Below are positions 23,851 through 47,825 of a stretch of DNA of 64,000 nt, piece by piece. The translations under genes were made by a program, and so were the position numbers. Numbering within the stretch: the first letter of the stretch is position 1; the number at the start of each line of letters is the position of its first letter. This DNA is from Melieria omissa. Its lineage: Eukaryota; Arthropoda; Insecta; Diptera; Ulidiidae. Below the pieces are notes generated by a model. It was given only the letters and a program-made list of their open reading frames with translations. It had not been told where the DNA came from and did no database searches. Location of the stretch: positions 100,917,536-100,981,535 of the forward strand of contig OZ020267.1 in assembly GCA_963971225.1 (NCBI GenBank). The letters are read 5' to 3'.

Positions 23851-25430
23851 CTTCTTCTTCTCTTTTTAATACACCTCACATATACATATTGCTTCTTGTT
23901 TGATGTTGGCTGACTACAAATTTATTCCATGCATTCGAAAATGTATATTTTTACATAATTCTTCCGCCCAAAAAAAAAAAAACAAATCCACATAATATAA
24001 ATATGCACACATACACATATTTACCTCTGTACTTCAGTGTGTATGTGTTTACATGAAACTGGCAGCCGGCTTACATCACTTCCGTCTGACATGCACGCGA
24101 CATTGTCGCCAACAGTCTGCACACAGTCGCGTGCACTTTCCTCAATTCGTAGGTGGCAGGGTGCGAGCGACAATTGACTATTGAAGATTTAAATAAATTT
24201 CTGTATTTTGTTGTTGCTGTTGTTTTTAAGTCATTCACACCGTACACTTTGCCGCCATCGCCCATGTCCACTGTCCCACTGTCGCCGTTGTGTCGCACGC
24301 ACATGTTTTGCATATTTTACTTCCTACTTCCTTCGTGGACTATGGTTGCGATGACCGAAAATAATGAAAGAATGTCAACAAACGCGCAACAAGATTTTGA
24401 ACTTTAAAAGTCATTGGCTCATAAAGAAATTACATACAAGTTGGTACAAGTATTTAATTGTTTGAGTAATACGCAGTATGCATTAATTAAGCGATATATT
24501 ATTAAAAAAAATGTATTTTTTATCTTCAGTAAAGTGAGCTAAGTTTGTCAAACTCATAAATTTTGATTGCTGTCTGTCTTAAGGTTCGGTCTCTTCCCTT
24601 TATATGCACCCAGTAGGAACTGGAAAAGGTTCACATCTCAAACTTTGCACTCAGCCACTTTTTCTGCTTCAATTGACTTGATCTCTCTTTAACTCGTTTA
24701 ATATACTTTTATGAACTCGTGTACATAGCTTTCGCTATAAATATTTTCCAATCTAATTAAATCAGTTGCTGTCTACAGTTAATAATCTTCAATTATCCTC
24801 AGCCACTACCTGTTGTCACTCTTCAACCTTTCACTCGCAAGACTCTCCCTCTCTCTCTTACCTCACGCTTACACATATTCCGCACAACCCACTTGATGGA
24901 TGTTTAAATTTGATTCAATTGAGTCAATGTCGTTGAATTAGCTTAGCATAAGCGAGTTGCTTGCAGTATTTTCTGAAACAACAACAAAGTGCAACAAAAA
25001 TAAATAAACAAACTCACAACAATTGCGCGTTAAATAAATGCGCAAAATATTTAGTTAGGAAAAATGAACTCATTCCATATTGACTGAAGAAGAAGAAGCC
25101 GCATTGCATTTTTGCAACCACACACAAAACTCCACAGTTATCGTTTTAGATATGACGTGTAGGTTTTTTTGTTTTCTTTTGGCCATATCAGGTTTTAAGT
25201 CAATAAGGTAACCGCAAAAATTCCACTGTTTATGGAAGGCTTTTGTTATTTTTATTTACTTGTGAAGTAAATAAAATAATTTATTTTTAATATTTTTTAT
25301 TTTTTTAGTAACCATCTTGAAAGTTGTGTGCTTGTGGAACGTGTCTAAAAATATATTCATATCATGTTCTGTTTGAGGTTATCCGCAAGTGTGGTCACTC
25401 TTTGTGCTCATATTGCTAGAAATTAAGCCA
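23851..25430. other. Non-coding DNA upstream of bchs
   Basis: A GC-richer patch at 24060-24360 has no recognisable protein. CTCCCTCTCTCTCTTACC near 24845 is a GAGA-like run. No gene is supported; it probably belongs to the bchs first intron or upstream region. Confidence 0.4.
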
Positions 25431-25439
25431 CAAATGTTT

Positions 25440-26260
25440 TTTTCTGAACAATACTTGTCTTGATTTCTTGGTGAGGGAGTTTCAAAGGTTTGAAGTTCAC
25501 ATTAGGCCTAAAAGTATGCAACAAATGTGGCTTCTAAAGGTGTTTGGGGGTAACGAAAATAATTTTTTGTAGTTTCTTTAAGAAAGACAATTTTTTTTTT
25601 AGATGTATCGCTTATTTTTCAGTCAAGTTCACTGTTGAACTTTTTTTTTGCACTACCAATCAATCAAATTTCTTTCTGAACTGTTGTTAAGGGTTCGCAG
25701 TTCACCATAAGCCTAAAACTAGGCCACATAGAAGAGTTCAAAAAATGTTTGGGGGTAACAAAAATTATTTAAGATTTTATTTAAAAATAATGGGTTTCTT
25801 TCAAGCTCCAGCGCTTAGATTTAGTCAAGTTTACCGTTGAGTGTTTTGATTTTCTTGTGGCTCCAAGCTTTTTTTCAACACCTATAAAATTTCTTCTTGA
25901 ACTGGTTTCAAGGGTTTGCAGTAAGCAATAAGCCTAAACGTATGCAACATATATGAGTTCTAAAAGTGTTTGGGAGGATATTTTTTTTTTGAATATATTG
26001 TAATGACGGACAAGTTTGTGGCAGGATCCATCGCTAAGTTTGCAATAAAACTCACTGGTGCACGGCGTTTTTTTCTTACCTATGGCCAGTGACGCACGCA
26101 ATGGTGGGTTTTGTGGGGTTTCAATTCCCCCAAAACTGCTTGAGTTCAATTATGAATTTAAATGCTATGTGTCCCGAAAAATTGTGTACGAAATCTTATA
26201 TGTACCACTGTCTCTGGCTCAAAGCATTTTCTGCACCATCAATCAAATTCCTATAATGCA
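25440..26260. repeat. Degenerate tandem repeats of about 220 bp, three or more units
   Basis: Blocks of the form AAGGGTTTGCAGT..A..AAGCCTAAA...TATGCAACA...GTGTTTGGGGGTAA recur near 25490, 25695 and 25912. A CACCAATCAATCAAATTTCT-like block recurs near 25655, 25880 and 26235. The array ends just before the bchs splice acceptor. Confidence 0.7.
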
Positions 26261-26305
26261 TTGCTGTGATTCTTATGTTTAACTGAATATTTTCTTATCT
26301 TTTAG

Positions 26306-26481
26306 TTAATATCGAATATAAAAATCAAGCCGAAATAAGTGAAGCAAATACACAGCGAGAGTTAGAAGCAAAAAGCCAACCCAACCGCGTAAGCGTGGGT
26401 GGTGGCGCGGCATTGCATTTACACCAACACCTCACTCACACCCACAACAGCTACCACTGAAACCGCAACAACAACAACAAC
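26306..26481 (+). other. bchs: 5' UTR part of the first coding exon of bchs
   Basis: A pyrimidine tract (TTTTCTTATCTTTTAG) ends in AG at 26304-26305. From there a CA-rich leader with a CAA run at 26466-26480 leads to the ATG at 26482, with CAACAACATG just before it. The strong acceptor implies that transcription starts in an upstream non-coding exon. Confidence 0.65.
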
Positions 26482-40210
<13,729 letters not shown>

Positions 40211-42715
40211 GCTGACAAAAGACACAGAAAACAATAAGAAATAAAATGCAACTAAAATCTACTCTCCACCCAAATGCTTCATGCTAATTGTATATTAAAT
40301 AATCTCATATAATCGCTGATCTAATTTCTTAGTTATATGTATTTTTATGGCAAATTTGTAAAATTTTGTTTTATATTTTTAATTTGTTTAAAAACGTTTA
40401 CAATGTACCCCCTCAATCAAACAAGGAAGGCTGTTTTTGAATGCTTTATATGGCAATTGTATACCTTAAGTTATTGCTCCATTTTCTATACTCTACGCAA
40501 CATGACGTTCATATTTGTATTTTGTATTGTTTTATTGTAAATTTTTGAAAACAAAAATTATTCTACATTTTAGCCCAACATTTTGTACACATTATTGTTT
40601 ACGTTTAATTTATTACTATTTTTATAAAACTATTAAAATTTACCACTATTGGCTCTACTAATAAATTGTATGTATTGCGCCATTGGGCAGCTGGTCCCCA
40701 GTGCGTTAGATTTTTAAGCTTACAAAAAAATACAAACACAAAAGTGTTGCATGAAACAATAATTAGACCTTTTTGCGCTGCAACATGGCAACAAATAAAA
40801 TAAAACAAGAAAACGAAGCAGCAGCAGCGACAAAAAGGCGTAAGTTATTAGATGTAAAAGTGTAAACTATTGAAACTTGTGTATTGTAATTGTGGTAGCG
40901 AATGTTAGTTCATTTTTGTAGTAGCAACAACAATTGGGCAGCGCAATAAAATAATAAAAAACAAAATGCGAAAATACAAAACATAACAACAACAAATCGA
41001 AATATTGCTTTTTGATTGACAACTAAATACACATGGAAATTTGGTGCATGTGAAAATTCACATGAGGAACGTATGGCGTTGAGTTGTAATTGTTATTTTA
41101 AGAAAAACTATGGTCGAATAAATGAAAAGTATTACATCATAAAATTGAATTTGAAATGAAGCAAAAATAAAAACAATACAAAGGAAATATGTGTATTATA
41201 GAGCGACATAAAGTATGACGTTATATGTGGGATTTTGAGCAAAAATGTTGTATTCGGATTGTTTTTATTTTTATGCTAATATTGAGGAATAAAATGAGGA
41301 AATAATCAATGCTATAATTTCAAAAATGCTTCGAAAAAATCATGGTAAATTCTAAACTTTAATAGAGCCAAAACTTAGTTTCACATAATGTGCGCCTAAA
41401 ATGATGAAATGTTTTCTAATAAATCTTTGAGAATGCTAAACTTTAATGAAGCTAAACTTAGTTTCATATAATGTGCACCTGAGCTGCTTATATTTTAATT
41501 GTACAGTCTAACGAGAAACTTGTGAGCAATGTAGACATGTGAAAATTTGGAATATTTTCGCGATAAGCAAATTATTTAAACCATCTCAGGCATCTACCAT
41601 CTCAAAGACCACAAATCTTAACTTGATTTTTTTGTTTTTTTAGAACAACATTGCAGTTTTAAGCTGCTAGCTGTGGCTAAATCGATGAAAAGAGGCAATT
41701 ATGAGAAATCAATATCCAAGATTAAATTGAAAGAAGTTTAATAGGGAATCGAAAACCCTAAAGACAACATCAAAGCTTGGGAAAGCTGCTGCTAGCGGCT
41801 TAAAATGAAGTGATTTATTTATTCTAACAGATTTTAAACCAGAAACTGAAATAAATATTTTACTCCGAAAAATCCAAAAAAGTGAAAGAGAGGCAAATAG
41901 GTTTCCTTAAAAGAACAAAGCAGCCATGAAGGGCTCTAAGTGGTGTACAATAGTAAATATGAAAAGTTTCAAAAAGTTTCAGTAAACTTAACTTCAAAGG
42001 CATCAACAGCGTTTTAGTTATTCTATTCTATCAAAGTAAAGAAACAGCTTCAAACAGTTGAAAGAAGCGTCTTTTGAATGATGCGAATACAGTGTAATAC
42101 GGTTCAAATTCTAGTACCCAAAATACACAAAAGAAACTCCAACTTCTTCTATAGTCCAACTGCAAGTAGCCAGAAATCCATTGAAGAAACGCTCAAATGC
42201 AATAACTGCAAGAATTATGTAATGTTGACCTCAATTTCGTATATTATACAACAACACAGACACCGCCAGTAAATTCAATTCAATTCAATTATATGTTAGG
42301 CAATGTGAAAGAAAATAACAACAAAAACAACAACAATTCAAATGCTTTTGCAGAAACAATAAATATTGTGGAATAAAATAAACAATTACAACAAAACTAA
42401 AATTGAATCACTTAAATTAGTAAACAAAAATCCAACAAACATAGATGGTATCGTAAGAAAATAAAATAAAAAATAATAAAAACAAAATAAAGGCCATGCA
42501 AGGAAACGAATCACAATGCAATGAAATGAAATGTAATAAACATTTGTGTGTATTGTACATTTATGCAAATTGACAAATAATAACGTTTATGGCATGCAAC
42601 AACAAAAATTATTAGAAACAAAACAAGAACCCAAATGAAAATGTGCAAAAATTCCGAAAATGTTTATTAGAAAACAGGAGAAATGCAACGCGTCAGTCAG
42701 AAAAGAGTCAAAGAG

Positions 42716-42775
42716 AAGAGCTCACACACACATACACACATAAAAATATACATGCATATACATATATATTAAAGA
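42716..42775. repeat. CA/TA microsatellite
   Basis: Runs of ACAC and ATACATAT dinucleotide and tetranucleotide repeats with interruptions. Confidence 0.75.
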
Positions 42776-43599
42776 ATAAACGCGTAGTTAAACACAATTG
42801 TAGTAGAATTCGTAGTGCAGTAGCAGCAAAATGATAATAATTTATTGACAAAAAAATATATAAAAAATCATTAAAAAAAAATCAATTTGAAAATAAAACA
42901 GAAAGCAACAAAAAAGTATTAAAAAGCATGCAACAAACAAACTATTTAAACAAAATTATTCAAGACGAAAACACTTTTCTACACCACAGACAAAGACTTG
43001 AGAGCACATTTACAACCACACAGGCACAAGCAGCACTCACACACCCACACACATACACATAGTACCACACCAAAGGCCTCAAGGCGCCCGAAAAATATTA
43101 GCTTTAGTACATGCAACTCACATAGTCACACACGGTAACGTCAAATTTAACAGTTAACACTATTCAACACACAGTTGGTACTTTAAGAAAAGCTTACAAA
43201 AACACTCAACTATACAAAAATTAGAAGCACACTTTTACCTAAGAAGCGCCATAGAGAATATGTGAAGCTCCTGAAATATTCAGTTCTCGAAAGACTTGTA
43301 GCATGTATCGTCAATCGTGCTGCAATGATAGATAACAACAATAATTTCAACCAATACAAATCCAACCAACAACAGCTGAAAGTATTCCATTTTTTTATTT
43401 ACGACAAAAACCAAACAAATTAATAAATTTATTAATAAATAAATAAACTAAACAGTTTTCATACTTAAGCCACAGACTGCTAGCAAAGTGAAAACGAAAC
43501 ATATTGTCCCCTCTTCCCTCTCCCCTTCGGCCCAGACCCAAATCCATACTTTGCCACACAAAATACATAATAACAACACAAAATACAGAAGCTGCAGGC

Positions 43600-43800
43600 A
43601 AACAACAACAACACATATACTTATAAATATGCAAGTACATACTTACATACATATAAACATACAAGTATTTATACTGATATACACATACTCAGTCATTGAT
43701 ACATACATAGAATACAATACAACACACAAACATACATATGCGTACTTGCATCTACATATGTATGTAGTACATATATAAATACATACATATATACATTATA
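43600..43800. repeat. ACAT/ATAC-rich simple repeat
   Basis: Imperfect ACATACAT and CATATAT repeats dominate both strands; open frames here are artefacts of the simple sequence. Confidence 0.8.
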
Positions 43801-43889
43801 ATATGTATTGTTAGTTTGTATTTTAATGCTGTAAACAGAAAATCAATATTATTTATTAAATACAAAATTAAAGGAAAATAAAATGAGAT

Positions 43890-44738
43890 AAATGAGAAAT
43901 ATTGTTAAAAGAAATTGTGTGCAATTATTGTTTGATTAAAAAATTCTTACTAACTTTGAGTAAAAGACTTTGGAAGACTACCGAAAAAGGAACTGACAAT
44001 CAACGAAGCCACGCTGGAAAAAAATCACGCTTGGGTTACGACTATTCAAAGCTCTTTAGGTGGACTTTTATCAGAGATAAATGAGAAACATTTTTTAAAA
44101 TAAATTGGGTGCAATTACACTGCACAACAAAATCAATTTTTTTTTAAATAACAAGGTTCTGACAACGAATTTTGGTAGAGGGGTCAAAAAAAAAATGTAC
44201 GTGTATCGGCGTTTTGAAAGTTTACGTCTGATTTTTTATTTAGGGGGGTCAAAGTTTTCCCCTTTTAGCAAATTCTTATGGTGAATCGGCTTACGAAAAC
44301 CATGTAACCTCACATTGTAGGTATATGATGTTTTCAACAATTTGATATGTAAAATATTACGAAGAACATTTTTGTGTAGCAATTTATCCCTGTATGTCCT
44401 ATTTGTATGGGTCAATTTGACCCTTTTTTCTAAAATGCCAAAAATATCCTGTAAAACAGGACGTTTTAAGGACAAAATTTATCACGAAAATATTCGCCAT
44501 AAAATTCGACTATAGGTCTCTGAATACATCAAAGCTCAGAAATTAACTTGAACGCCAGAATTAAGCCAAAACTGAAAATGTGTTGAAGTGCTTTTTCGTA
44601 CTTATTCAAACTTGGTACTACAATGTCTTACAAAACCTGACTTTTGAGGGTTAATGGGTATGGAATAAATTTTGAACGAAAAATTTCGCTATAAGTCATC
44701 ATACAAAAGAAAGCTCTACACCTTTTCAAGTTGTATAT
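43890..44738. other. AT-rich flank of the transposon cluster
   Basis: A short direct repeat (GATAAATGAGAAA...GTGCAATTA) occurs near 43889 and 44076. The rest is not recognised; it could be old transposon sequence. Confidence 0.35.
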
Positions 44739-44740
44739 CA

Positions 44741-44838
44741 GAAAATTCAACGTGTATTTCAGATTTTAAAATTGTATTTCAGCTTTTAAAACTGTATTTC
44801 AGATTTTAAAATTGAATTTCATATTTTTCAAATTGTAA
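44741..44838. repeat. Minisatellite, left part (unit about 20 bp)
   Basis: Repeats of GTATTTCAGATTTTAAAATT with variants. The array is split by the mariner at 44841-46729 and continues at 46732. Confidence 0.9.
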
Positions 44839-44953
44839 TAGGGGTACCGGTTAATTATGTTAATATGCGGTTTTCTAACAGATGGCGTAACTTGATTTTG
44901 TGAACAGTGATTCACCTTTCCAAATATGTGTTGGAAAGCTATTGTATTGTATA

Positions 44954-45555
44954 TGGTGTTTTTTTTAGAGGTATAGAACTTCGAATTGAAATAAAACACA
45001 AGAAAATCGTTTTAATGTCCATCAATTTGGCTTTATTGGAAGGATAATTTTATGCCATTAATGTTTAAATATGATTTCGGGCATGTGGCCGCCGCGGCTG
45101 GCTCGAATAAAGCCAATTCTACAGGTCCAATTTTCAACCAGTTCCAATTGCTGTGCACGGTGGCGAATCGATTCATTCGGGTCCTCTTCAACATTTTGCT
45201 CTACAGCGGCAATTGTTTCTTCGGTGCGCACTGTTCGACGTCTCTGCGGATGCGTATTATCACATAGAGTAAACGTAGTGCGAAAACGACCCATGGTTAA
45301 CCGAATTAATTGCTCTGATGGACGATTATGTCGACCATAAAATGGACGGAGCTTGCGGTAAACTTTAAACTTCGCGAACTGAACCATTATTTTCGAAATA
45401 AATTTGCACGATTTGCAAGCGTTGTTCTTTTGTCAACCTGTTCATGATGAAATGGCAAACCAAACTGAACATAAATGACATTAGAGTTGCCAGATTTGAC
45501 CACAAAATGCCAGTTTTATCTCTATTCGAAAAACAAACCTCTAAAAAAAACACCC
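44954..45555 (-). mobile_element. 602-bp internally deleted Tc1/mariner-like element inside the mariner
   Basis: TIRs of 19 bp with one outer mismatch (GGTGTTTTTTTTAGAGGT) at 44954-44972 and 45537-45555, with TA at 44952-44953 and 45556-45557. It sits in the 5' untranslated part of the host mariner, between its left TIR and its start codon. The copy keeps both ends of a transposase gene but lacks the middle. Confidence 0.92.
45058..45445 (-). pseudogene. HTH (DUF4817-type) transposase, middle deleted
   Basis: Minus strand: MNRLTKEQRLQIVQIYFENN begins an N-terminal helix-turn-helix, then a frameshift near 45370, then YRKLRPFYGRHNRPSEQ and RRRTVRTEETIAAVEQNVEE. The frame then jumps directly to the transposase C-terminus (VENWTCRIGFIRASRGG, HMPEIIFKH, stop). 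The DDE catalytic core is absent. This type is common in insect genomes as Tc1/mariner-like elements. Confidence 0.85.
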
Positions 45556-45623
45556 TATAGTTTCAGAATCAGTATGTGTCATTTAACTAAAGCGTAAACA
45601 ACAATACTTTTTTTACTCTGAAA

Positions 45624-46658
45624 ATGTCGAATTTTGTGCCGAATAAAGTGTTTTTGCGGGGAGTACTTCTTCATTACTTCAATATGAAGAAAAAGGCTGC
45701 CGAAAGGCATCGTATTTTGGTGGAAGTGTATGGTGTACATGCTCTAGCTGAACGTACGTGCCATAAGTGGTTTGCACGGTTTTAAAGTGGCAATTTTGAC
45801 TTGGAGGACGACAGCCAGACAGCCAAAAAAGTTTGAAGATCACGAATTGGAGCGTTGCTCGGCCAAGATCCATCCCAAACGCAAGAAGAACTTGCAAAAT
45901 CACTTGGCGTCGCTCAACAAACCATTTCCGATCGTCTAAAAGCAATGGGAATGATCCGGAATGTAGGCCAGTGGGTGCCGTATGAATTGGAGCCAAGAGA
46001 CGTCGAGCGCCAATTTTTCACGTGTGAACAACTGCTTCAACAGCATAAAAGAAAAAGTTGTTTGCATCGAATTGTCACTGGCGATGAAAAGTGGGTCCAT
46101 TACGATAATCCAAAACGTCAAGCAACGTATGGATACCGGCCATGCATCATCATCGACGGCCGTTCAGAATATTCATAGCCTGAAGGTTATGCTGTGTATT
46201 TGGTGGGACCAGCTGGGTGATCTATTATGAGCTGTTGCAACCAAATAAAACGATCACAGGGGAAGTGTACCGACGACAGTTGATGCGTTTGAGCCGAGCA
46301 CTGCGCGAAAAACGGCCGGAATATGAACAAACGCACGGCAAGGTAATTTTGCAACATGACAATGCTCGCCCACATGTTGCAGAGGTCGTCAAAAACTACC
46401 TTGAAACGCTCAAATGGGATGTCCTACCCCACCCGCCGTATAGTCCAGACCTTGCGCCATCCGATCCTATCTCTTCCGATCAATGCAACATGGCCTGGCT
46501 GACCAGCTCTTCTCCAATTATGAAGAAGTCAAAAATTGGATCGATACGTGGATAGCGGAACGGCCGAATTTTTCAGAAAGGGTATTCGTGAATTGCCAGA
46601 AATTGAATTGCACTGGGAAAAAGTTATAGCTAGTGATGGACAATACTTTGAATATTAA
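45624..46658 (+). pseudogene. Mariner transposase, near full-length, several frameshifts
   Basis: Starts MSNFVPNKVFLRGVLLHYFN and runs through HKWFARF, a stop, LGVAQQTISDRLKAMGM, the WVPYEL linker motif, TGDEKWVHYDNP, ILQHDNARPH, PYSPDLAPSD and ends ASDGQYFEY. The last two catalytic aspartates are 34 residues apart (DD34D). A TAA stop replaces a lysine near 45784, and at least four frameshifts (near 45820, 45850, 46135, 46205) and one after the third aspartate break it. It belongs to the mauritiana/cecropia-like mariners by its WVPYEL and HDNARPH motifs. Confidence 0.92.
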
Positions 46659-46731
46659 ATTTGTAACAATTTTTTCGCAATAAAGGTTAAATTTTCCAAA
46701 AAAAAACCGCACGAATTAACCGGTGCCCCTA

Positions 46732-46950
46732 TTAATTCAGATTAAAGATGGAATTTCAGATTTTTCAAATTGTATTTCAGATTTTAAAATTTTATTTCAG
46801 CTTTTAAAACTGTATTTCAGATTTTAAAATTGAATTTCAAATTTTTAAAATTGTATTTCAGAATTTTTCAAATTGTATTTCAGATTTGTAAAATTGTATT
46901 TCAGATTTGTAAAATTGTATTTCAGGCTATAATATTGAGATTTTTCAAGC
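46732..46950. repeat. Minisatellite, right part
   Basis: About ten further copies of the ~20-bp GTATTTCAGATTTTAAAATT unit. Together with 44741-44838 this was one continuous array before the mariner arrived. Confidence 0.9.
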
Positions 46951-47825
46951 TGTACAGTCTGTCCAGCAGAAGCGTGATCGGCGTAACTTGGAAACTACTT
47001 GTCTGATTCGTTTCAAATAAACTGAATTTTATGCGTTTATAATACTCATTGTACGCAATATTTTTGATAACAGGTATAGTCATCGCCATTCGCTATTATG
47101 GCCTCAAACCTCCGTCCCATACTTTGCGCTAAGTTCTGAGCAAGTTGCCGAGGCAATCGACTCCAAATCAGTCGAATTTGTCTCGATAATGATTTTGCTG
47201 CCTATATAGTTTTTCCTTTGAGTATCTGCTTTACTATTCCGTACACATTTTCTATCGGGTTGGCATCAGGCGAGTGTGAGGGCCAATCTAACACCTCTAC
47301 CCGATTTTGCTGTTTCCACTCAGCACACATTCGGCTGCGATGTTTGGGGTCGTCGTCTTCTTGTATAATCCAAGAGAGTCCTCTTCTCCTGAACTTCTTC
47401 GCAACTGATGGTAATAAAGCTTTTTCGTAAATTTTGTTCATCAAAACCGCGTTCAAGTTGGTGTTAATAACGAAAAGTCGCCCAAATCCTTTTTCTGAGA
47501 AACAGCCCCAAACATGGACCTTTACTGGGTCCTTAACAGTTCGTTGGATCAATCGGTTGTTAGCGGTACACCAAGATCGATTTATGCTACTTTTTACCCA
47601 AAATTAGGATTCATCCGTGAATATTACATTATTTCAATTCCGATCTGAATTGGCATAAGCCCAGGCAAGCCGTTTTTGAACGTGTGATGATGAGAGCATC
47701 AGTTTTTTCAAAGAGCTCCGGTATTTATTTATTTATTTATTTATTTATTTATTAAATTAAGTCTAATCAAATTACAGACTTTGAGAAATAAGGGGTGTAA
47801 ATTCAAACAAATTCGGAAAATATTC

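Larger units (their letters stand above)
40211..43890 (+). other. Probable bchs 3' UTR and A-rich downstream flank
   Basis: No coding region. AATAAA occurs at 40240-40245, only 30 bp after the stop, and again many times further on (for example near 41287 and 42358), so the true end of the transcript is not fixed. A tandem duplication of about 87 bp marked by TAAACTTTAAT...CTTAGTTTCA lies near 41351 and 41438. A/C-rich simple sequence follows. Confidence 0.4.
44841..46729 (+). mobile_element. Mariner element, full length but dead, split by a nested insertion
   Basis: The ends GGGGTACCGGTTAATT (44841) and GGGGCACCGGTTAATT (reverse strand, from 46729) are inverted repeats; the left end has an 8-bp insertion before the inner GCGGTTTT part. 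TA borders both ends (44839-44840, 46730-46731). After removing the nested 602-bp element and one TA, 1285 bp remain, the usual mariner length. It inserted inside the minisatellite. Confidence 0.92.

Noticed and set aside
43488..43778. Open frame in the ACAT-rich region
   Set aside because: Pure translation of simple sequence.
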